In this document: piece after piece, positions 57,533-64,000 of the stretch
Layout of the letters: each line of letters begins with the position of its first letter
How positions within the stretch are numbered: the first letter of the stretch is position 1
DNA from: Perilla frutescens
Taxonomy: Eukaryota > Streptophyta > Magnoliopsida > Lamiales > Lamiaceae
Assembly: GCA_026008535.1 (NCBI GenBank)
Contig: BRKX01000009.1
Span: 53,131,001-53,195,000 of the forward strand
DNA: 64,000 nt
Reading direction: 5' to 3'
Position numbers and translations under genes: made by a program
Notes under the pieces: model-generated
Told to the model about the DNA's origin: nothing
The model's database searches: none
The model's input: only the letters and a program-made list of their open reading frames with translations

Positions 57533-58328
57533 GGCTAGATTTTTGCATATCGATCCCTTATCTCTATACTTGACTAACGCACCATCTTAGTAGTAGCAAG
57601 TTGTAAAATTTTAAGACAATATCCAGAATATAATTTTAATCTTAAAACAAGAAAGCATGGTTATCATGAGTAGATCAAAAGCTTATAGGTGTTTCTATAA
57701 ACAACCCAAGATTTTGACATGGAGATATTGTGAAAACCTTCAATTTGTTGACAAATGGTCCTAAAATCATTAAAATTTAAAAAATCCGATGAAGAGATCA
57801 TGCAAAAAAGTTGTAAGAAATTAGACCCATAATGGGTGGAACGAGGCCATTGCTCTTAAACACAACAACAAATGTACACTATTGGGCACTTGGATTTTGT
57901 GAGACCCTACCTCAAAAAGACTAAAGCCAATCTCAAAGTTAGTTTTTATTTTTATTTTTATTATTATTTTTTCTTTTTTTGAGTGGACAATCTCAAAGTT
58001 GTTTTAGTTAATGGAGTTCAAGGCCACCTTTTGTCTTTATTTTATAGAGGGGGGTTAGGTGGTGATAGTGAAAACCCCACTTTCCAAGGGGGAAAAATAT
58101 ATAACTCCCATTGTTGAAGAAGGAGTTGGATTCCACTCTGATTTTAAGTGCTTGATTTATATGTACAAGACATTGGATTGGGGACACCATGCATTCACCA
58201 TGACCAGTTTAATTATTTTCTTGATTTTATGTGCTTACATGGAGTAATTTCTTAGGGATTTATGAAATCATTTCATTATAAACTTTTTGTTTCTCTTTGT
58301 TGAATGGTGATAAAATAAAATAAAATAT
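57533..58328. other. Spacer with a higher-complexity block
   Basis: No gene called. The part from about 58010 to 58230 is less AT-rich, with TTAGGTGGTGATAGTGAAA and GGATTGGGGACACCATGC, and has short open frames on both strands (62 codons plus, 60 codons minus). It might be an RNA gene or a conserved non-coding element, but I recognise nothing. Confidence 0.35.
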
Positions 58329-58694
58329 GAGTTTCATCGTTTCAGAACTTGAAAAATAGATAATATATCAATCTAAGACCTAAAAGAGATGAAAACTACC
58401 AATTTATGATCTGAATGATTGAAACTATCAATCTAAGACTCTAAAAATCATATATTTTGATTTAAAATAAATTATTTATATATTAATTTTCAACAAATAC
58501 TCCTACATTAATTATGTATTAGATTTAATAGAAAATTATAAAAAAATAATTAAAATAAAAGAAATCAAAATACATGATTTTTGTTAGTGTTAAATTTACA
58601 GCTTCCTAAATTAAACTGACAACTTTCGTCTTTCAGACACTAAATCGATTTGTGGATAAAACTATTTTTTTGGGTTCTAAAATGATGAAACCCC
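58329..58694. mobile_element. 366-bp MITE with GAGTTTCATCGTTTCAGAAC ends
   Basis: The left end GAGTTTCATCGTTTCAGAAC pairs with the reverse complement of the right end, GGGGTTTCATCATTTTAGAAC; ATCAATCTAAGAC is repeated inside the left half. No ORF. Confidence 0.65.
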
Positions 58695-58947
58695 AAGAAA
58701 AACCTATAAAGAAGTCCCAACTTAAATAACGGTTGGTGCATGTAAGGAAAATTTATACATTGAAACAAAATATATTGCATGATTAATGTACGTAGATAGT
58801 GAAATGCAATAGCTAGCACTATTGTGATTGTCGACATATAATAACTGCACATAACTACACAAACACAGTACGTAAGATTTATGAGTGCATGTCATTCAAA
58901 TGAACTTAATTAAATTATTTTTATGCATATTTAGCGTTAGTATTTGT

Positions 58948-59268
58948 CCATTTTCACACTTTTATTCCGAATTTTTAAAAGTTGCACATTAATACCCAAT
59001 GTTTGCATAATTAATACTTTTAGCTCTAATTAACATTTTTTTTTTTTGAAAAATCATTAGGTTAAAATGATTTCATTTTGTTATGAACTGTTAAATTTAA
59101 TTTCTAAGTCATTTTAATAAACCGGGAGAAAATCCACGTAAATTTTTGGCAGTCCACATGATTATTTTGTCCATTGAAATTTTTTATTAGTACTAAAAGT
59201 GCTAATTATACAAATGTTGGGTACTAATGTGCAACTTTAAAAAGTTCATGCTAAAAATGTAAAAGCAA
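58948..59268. mobile_element. 320-bp MITE with ~75-bp inverted ends
   Basis: The left arm includes AAAAGTTGCACATTAATACC and AATACTTTTAGCTCTAATTA, mirrored at the right by GGTACTAATGTGCAACTTT-type sequence near 59219-59240 and TACTAAAAGTGCTAATTATA at 59192. Confidence 0.8.
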
Positions 59269-61012
59269 GCATACGGTTGGTTTGTTTTCTCATACTATGA
59301 CCCATTTTATAAAGTAGTAGTCCTTGTAAAAAAAATATATATATTTTGAGTCGTTTTGTTAGTTTTTTAGCCATAAACCAAGAAAAGAAGAGCTTGACAA
59401 TTATTTTTTTGCCATTGGGCGCGGGTAAAACGCTCAATATAATAGAGGCTATTCAAGAGATCTTCTAAATATGTTGTGTAAATGTGATTGGAGGGCCAAT
59501 TAATACAATAACAACGTGGTTGAGGAGGTTACGGAGACCATATGTAGTTTAATTTATATAACTTTTGACCCTAAGATCTTATTAAATATTGAAGTTGAAG
59601 AAAATATACGTACTTTATACAGGATAATTAACGATATATACATGCTTGTATATAAGTTTTGTGTGATAATGCATGGCCAAATAGTGCATGGAAAACTTTA
59701 AATAATTATTATACATTTTTATGTGATGAGCCTTCTTTTTTTTATTGTTAATTTCTCGTAAAATTATATCTTGATCAGTGGGAAAATTAAGATTGTGCGA
59801 CATGTGCAATATTTACATATGTACATTATGAATGATGAATCCTAATTACAATTTGTCATATGCCTAGTGGGTACGTATATTAATGTGTTCATCAATAAGT
59901 AGATGATCGATTGGTAATTATTTAGTAATATATATGTGAGTGTATCTATCTTAGAAAAAGAAATTAAAAGAGAGAGAGGAGGGGGACTATATTGCCTTCT
60001 TTTAGACGTGTAAAGAATGGGTGCCACTAGATTGAATCCATCATAGATGTCCTAAACAAAATAAATTAATCCCAAATAACTATCAATAATTGGTGGAAAG
60101 AAACATAACCCCCCATAAGTACTACACTAACAAGCGACTTTCACTCTCATAAAAATAATCCCATTTAGATCTCCTATAACAACGACCATATATATATAAG
60201 TAGGGTTTCTCGATGTATTCTTTACTCACAAATATATTTTATGTCCTAATCTCGAAAGATCTCGAAAACAATATATAACTACCTAAGGAAAAGCCTCTTG
60301 CATTAAAAAGCATAAACATGCGACAATAATGTGAAACACTTGGACTTTAAGTTCCATTATTTCATAATATTAAAATCTTAACGTTGAACATATTTTGTAC
60401 TAGACTTAAATGTACGTGTCGATTTTATAAATTGGTCCCCACCTCGATGCTCGAGCCATAATTTATTTTTTGCAATTAATTTGATATATATACATATATA
60501 TAGGACGATAATTAGTGGTTTGTGGATGGTTCACGTTGGACAGTTCGATTTCCATGTGAAATAAAAAAGAAAAAACAAAAAAAAAGTGACGTGGTTGGAG
60601 GGAGCAGAGAGCAGAAATGTTGGAATCTTGGAATATTAGTTTTGCTTACAATCTGTAAAACATATATTTTGTTTCGGTTGTGGATTAGGTGTGTTGCAGG
60701 GTTTTCAAATAATTAAATGAATATACATTTTATTAAAAAAAACAGAGAAATATATGTTGTTTGGAGTGGATCTAGGTTTTATTCTTGATTCCTTTTATGG
60801 TTAATTATAGTATGGGATATAAATGATACAATAAATCAATAAATATGACTTTGTTGAATGCTTATCATTGGATATTTGAAAACAATTCATGTAAATTATG
60901 TTTATAAATGTGTTATGTGGTGCCGTGGTGGTGTTATTTTTTTCTTCTTTTTTTTTTAGTGGTGATCCTCTCTCTGTAAATTAGATATATATTTTGCAAT
61001 ACACACGTATAT
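59269..61012. other. AT-rich spacer, no gene seen
   Basis: No coding signature. Small AG runs near 59970 and several TATATATA motifs only. Confidence 0.5.
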
Positions 61013-61013
61013 A

Positions 61014-61600
61014 CACTGGCGGATCCAGAATAAAATTTTAGGGGGAGGAGGAGCGTCATTGTATTGTATATAGAAAAAAATCTATGCCATTAAATAAATA
61101 AATATTAAGAACACATTATCATAAAATATCATAAATTTAAATGAAATAAAAATGCATAAATATTTCATAATTCAAAATGATCTAAAAATTTACACTTGGT
61201 CTGGTTGTAGTTATGCTTGTTTGTACCAATCATCTCGAAAACTTCTTTCATAATCGTCAATTGTTCTTTTCGGATACAAATGACCAACTGGTTGGTGAGG
61301 TCCCTATTCTGGAACAATTTAAATTAAAAAAACTCTCTATATTCTATATTAAAAAAATGTATATAAACAAATTGATAAAAATAATAAAATTAAATCACAA
61401 TTTAAATTAAAATATTATTATTATTAAATAAAAATACTAACACTAATATATGAAATTGAAAGAACAAAAAAATAAAGAAAAAAAATTAACATTCTTGTAA
61501 GACTCGAGAGGAACAAACGAGAGAAAATTGAAGTTTGAATTAATTCAATTTACTTTGTGAGTTAGTAATGCACGAATCGTTAATATTTATATAAGTGGGA
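61014..61600. mobile_element. Left end and body of a second CACTGGCGGA element
   Basis: ACACTGGCGGATCCAGAATAAA at 61014 matches the terminus of the hAT-like element at 56779. A matching right end or duplication was not found, so the right limit is a guess and the copy is probably truncated. Confidence 0.45.
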
Positions 61601-61677
61601 GATGTCCAAAATTTAGCAAGCCCAATTAATCACTTACATTTAAAGTTTAACTTCAAAACCTATATAATTATATTTAG

Positions 61678-61680
<3 letters not shown>

Positions 61681-61717
<37 letters not shown>

Positions 61718-61758
61718 CTATATGTGTAATAATAATAAAAAATCCCCCCCCCCCCCCC
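61681..61758. repeat. (AT)n microsatellite and C15 run
   Basis: (AT)n at about 61681-61716 and an uninterrupted run of 15 C at 61744-61758, unusual in this AT-rich window. Confidence 0.95.
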
Positions 61759-61785
61759 AACACCATGGGTTGAAATTTCCATGGG

Positions 61786-62158
61786 TTGAAATTTTCCGTT
61801 ACACTTTCTCGTGTTTCACTTCGTGTTTCATTATCAAATTTATGATTTTAATAATATTTATTTTAAAATAAAAATTAATTATAACATAAATAATCATAGT
61901 CAACATTTATCAACAAAAAAATTGAAATAAAACATATTTTTTTAAAAATAAACTATAATAATGAATTATTAATTAGAAATCAAAAATTAAATATTAAAAA
62001 CTAATTATAAACTCTAATTGGGTGGGATGAACCCTAAAAACAATTATAAAATTAAACTAAATAAAAAAATATAATTGAAGAAAAAAAATACAAAAAAAAC
62101 TCGTAATTTGAAAGTGTAACACGGAATGTAACACAAATAGTGTAACAGGAAATTTCAA
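61786..62158 (+). mobile_element. MITE family M1, copy C
   Basis: Left end TTGAAATTTTCCGTTACACT, right end AGTGTAACAGGAAATTTCAA, interior CTAATTGGGTGGGATGAACC. This copy defines the terminal inverted repeat best. Confidence 0.85.
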
Positions 62159-62345
62159 TCCCAACAACATCCGTCTCTGCGTATGTAAGTGTGTAATGTG
62201 TGAAACAAACAAAAATTTAAATAGATTAAAAAACTAAACTTTATTTTCGTACATATAAACAATAATTATCATAATTATTTAAATAAATAAATAATTTAAT
62301 ATATAATCTTGGAATAAATAAAAAGCATGCTATAAAAAAAAAGGG

Positions 62346-62724
62346 TTCAAATTTCGTGTTATACTTCTATGTATTTCACTTCGTGTCTCACTATAAATTT
62401 TATTATTTTAATAATATTTATTATAAATTAAAATTCAATTCTAACATAAATAATCATAGTCAACATTTATAAAAAAATGAATTTAAAAAGTTATAAAATT
62501 TAATTTTGAATTAATCAGCCATAAGAATGAATTATTAATTGAAAATTAAAAATTAAGTACTAAAATATAATTATAAACCCTACTTAGGTAGGGTGAACCC
62601 TAAAAAACAATCTTAACATTAAACTAAATCATAAAAAAATATAATTGAAGTAAAAAAATATAAAAAACATATTATTTCAAAATGTAACACGGGGTGTAAC
62701 ATAGATAATATAGTAGGAAATCTC
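62346..62724 (+). mobile_element. MITE family M1, copy D
   Basis: Left TTCAAATTTCGTGTTATACT, interior GGTAGGGTGAACCCTAAAAA, right ATATAGTAGGAAATCTC. Same orientation as copy C, 190 bp away. Confidence 0.75.
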
Positions 62725-64000
62725 AAGTGCTAAAGAAAATACCGCAGAAGAAATTAATTGAGCTCATGGTTTGTAGTTGTACAGTTGAAAATTTGCAGCG
62801 AAAGATATATTGCCCAATATACAAAAATATTCGCAAAATCCAACAGACACAACCGTGCAATGCAATAACCTTTTTTTCTATGCAATTGTGATTTCAATTG
62901 ACCTAAGAAGTGAATATTTATATTATATTAACATGAAATAGAAACACTAAAATTTACGTAAATAGGTGAAAATGAAAATTTACAAAAGAAAATGCTATGA
63001 TTACACATAAAATTTATTTGGCCACAAAATTTTCCTCTTGATTGATCACAATATAAATTATAAGAATTTACAAAACACGGTCATAGATAATCAAATATAA
63101 CTAAAATTTTCACGTATAAAGAAATTATTAACTTACAAATATTATTGCAACTGAATAATATGTGAATCAAGATCATTTATATTTAAATTTGGAACATATC
63201 TAAGTATATATATATATGTATGTATAATGTAAAAGTTGGAAATCGAATTTCCATAGCTTATTATGATAAATTTTGTAAATTAAATTGTTAAACTGCATGT
63301 ACTTATCATAAATAAAATTAATTTAATTAAAATAAAAAATTATAAATAATACAAAATTAGAAAATAATCAAATACAAATAAAATGTTAAAAAGCATGTAT
63401 ATAGAAAGTAATTGGAAATTATATAAATATAATAATGCATGCATTAATCAATTATAACACTATATAATTAACATGGTGAATCAATATACAATACATACAT
63501 TTCTATCTTTGTCCAACTCAATCCAAGAATAATGAAAATCTATATTTCCATCTTCTTTTTTCTCCCTTCTCCCTCATGCATCTTCTTCTTCTTTCACCAG
63601 TTGCTAATAATATGAGGGATTTAAAAAAAAAAAAAAAAAGAACACAAACGGTTGCATTAAATGGAAAGAAATATGATGGCAAAATGAGAGAAAAAGCTTA
63701 AAAAAAAAGAAAAAAAAACACACAAACAACTATATATGCACAGCTTCAAAGGATGGAAAGCTCAGCCAAATAGGGCCGCTGCCAACTACACTAGTACTGT
63801 GCAGTTAAATTTGAGAATTTTTTTGGCAGCAATTTAATTTTGTACTAATTTTTGCTAATATTTTTTTATTAATTTTGTCCCGATGGTTTTGCTTTAATAT
63901 ATGTATATTTATAGATAGATAGATGATTATCAGCCAACTTTAACATATTCTCTACCACATCAAAGTTCAAATTCTAATGCATGCAATCAAATAAAATATA
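62725..64000. other. AT-rich spacer to the window end
   Basis: No gene seen. A CT-rich tract (CTTCTTTTTTCTCCCTTC at 63552) and A-runs near 63628 and 63700 are the only standouts; a promoter for a gene beyond the window is possible but unsupported. Confidence 0.5.

Overview
This window is nuclear DNA of a flowering plant, most likely a eudicot. It is very AT-rich, has plant-type introns, long repeat-rich spacers, Ty1/copia and Ty3/gypsy retroelements, hAT-like and MITE DNA transposons and tRNA-type SINEs. The genes that look intact are few: a plant trehalose-6-phosphate phosphatase (TPP), a FAR1-related (MULE-derived) gene and a small gene cluster at the left edge. No rRNA, tRNA or CRISPR locus was seen.

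0-7 kb: a compact cluster. Two divergent copies of a three-exon coiled-coil mini-gene (594-1077 and 3088-3620, minus strand) flank a two-exon Myb/SANT-like gene (1963-2495, plus strand). Non-coding blocks repeat around them. One block (1-300 and about 4010-4350) carries an exact plant snRNA-type USE motif and a TATA element at Pol III-like spacing. A FAR1-related gene (4827-6914, minus) follows; its reading frame resumes after a stop codon and encodes the usual C-terminal KGRP-type tail.

7-12 kb: AT-rich spacer with a 50-bp tandem duplication, a MITE with Stowaway-like CCCTCCGTCCC-type ends and a 942-bp foldback element. 12-17.8 kb: the 3' half of a Tat-lineage Ty3/gypsy element on the minus strand, with a broken integrase, a 150-154 bp tandem array and an intron-containing antisense ORF. 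It is cut off by a 1.1-kb terminal-inverted-repeat element (17803-18908).

19.8-28.9 kb: a three-layer nest. A hAT-like element (TSD CATTTACC) holds a Ty1/copia element (TSD CAAAG), which holds a 1.86-kb solo LTR (TSD CTTAC). All three pairs of target duplications can be read.

29-50 kb: mostly gene-free, with MITEs, foldbacks, microsatellites, a 1.36-kb solo LTR (39881-41244, TSD ATCAT) and two members of one SINE family with 12-13 bp target duplications. 50.5-53 kb: the ten-exon TPP gene, with a probable GC-AG last intron. 53-64 kb: AT-rich spacer with a 746-bp hAT-like element (TSD AGCAGTGC), MITEs and two more copies of a MITE family also present head-to-head at 44-45 kb.

All exon models come from reading splice sites and frames by eye. 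No alignment or database search was run.
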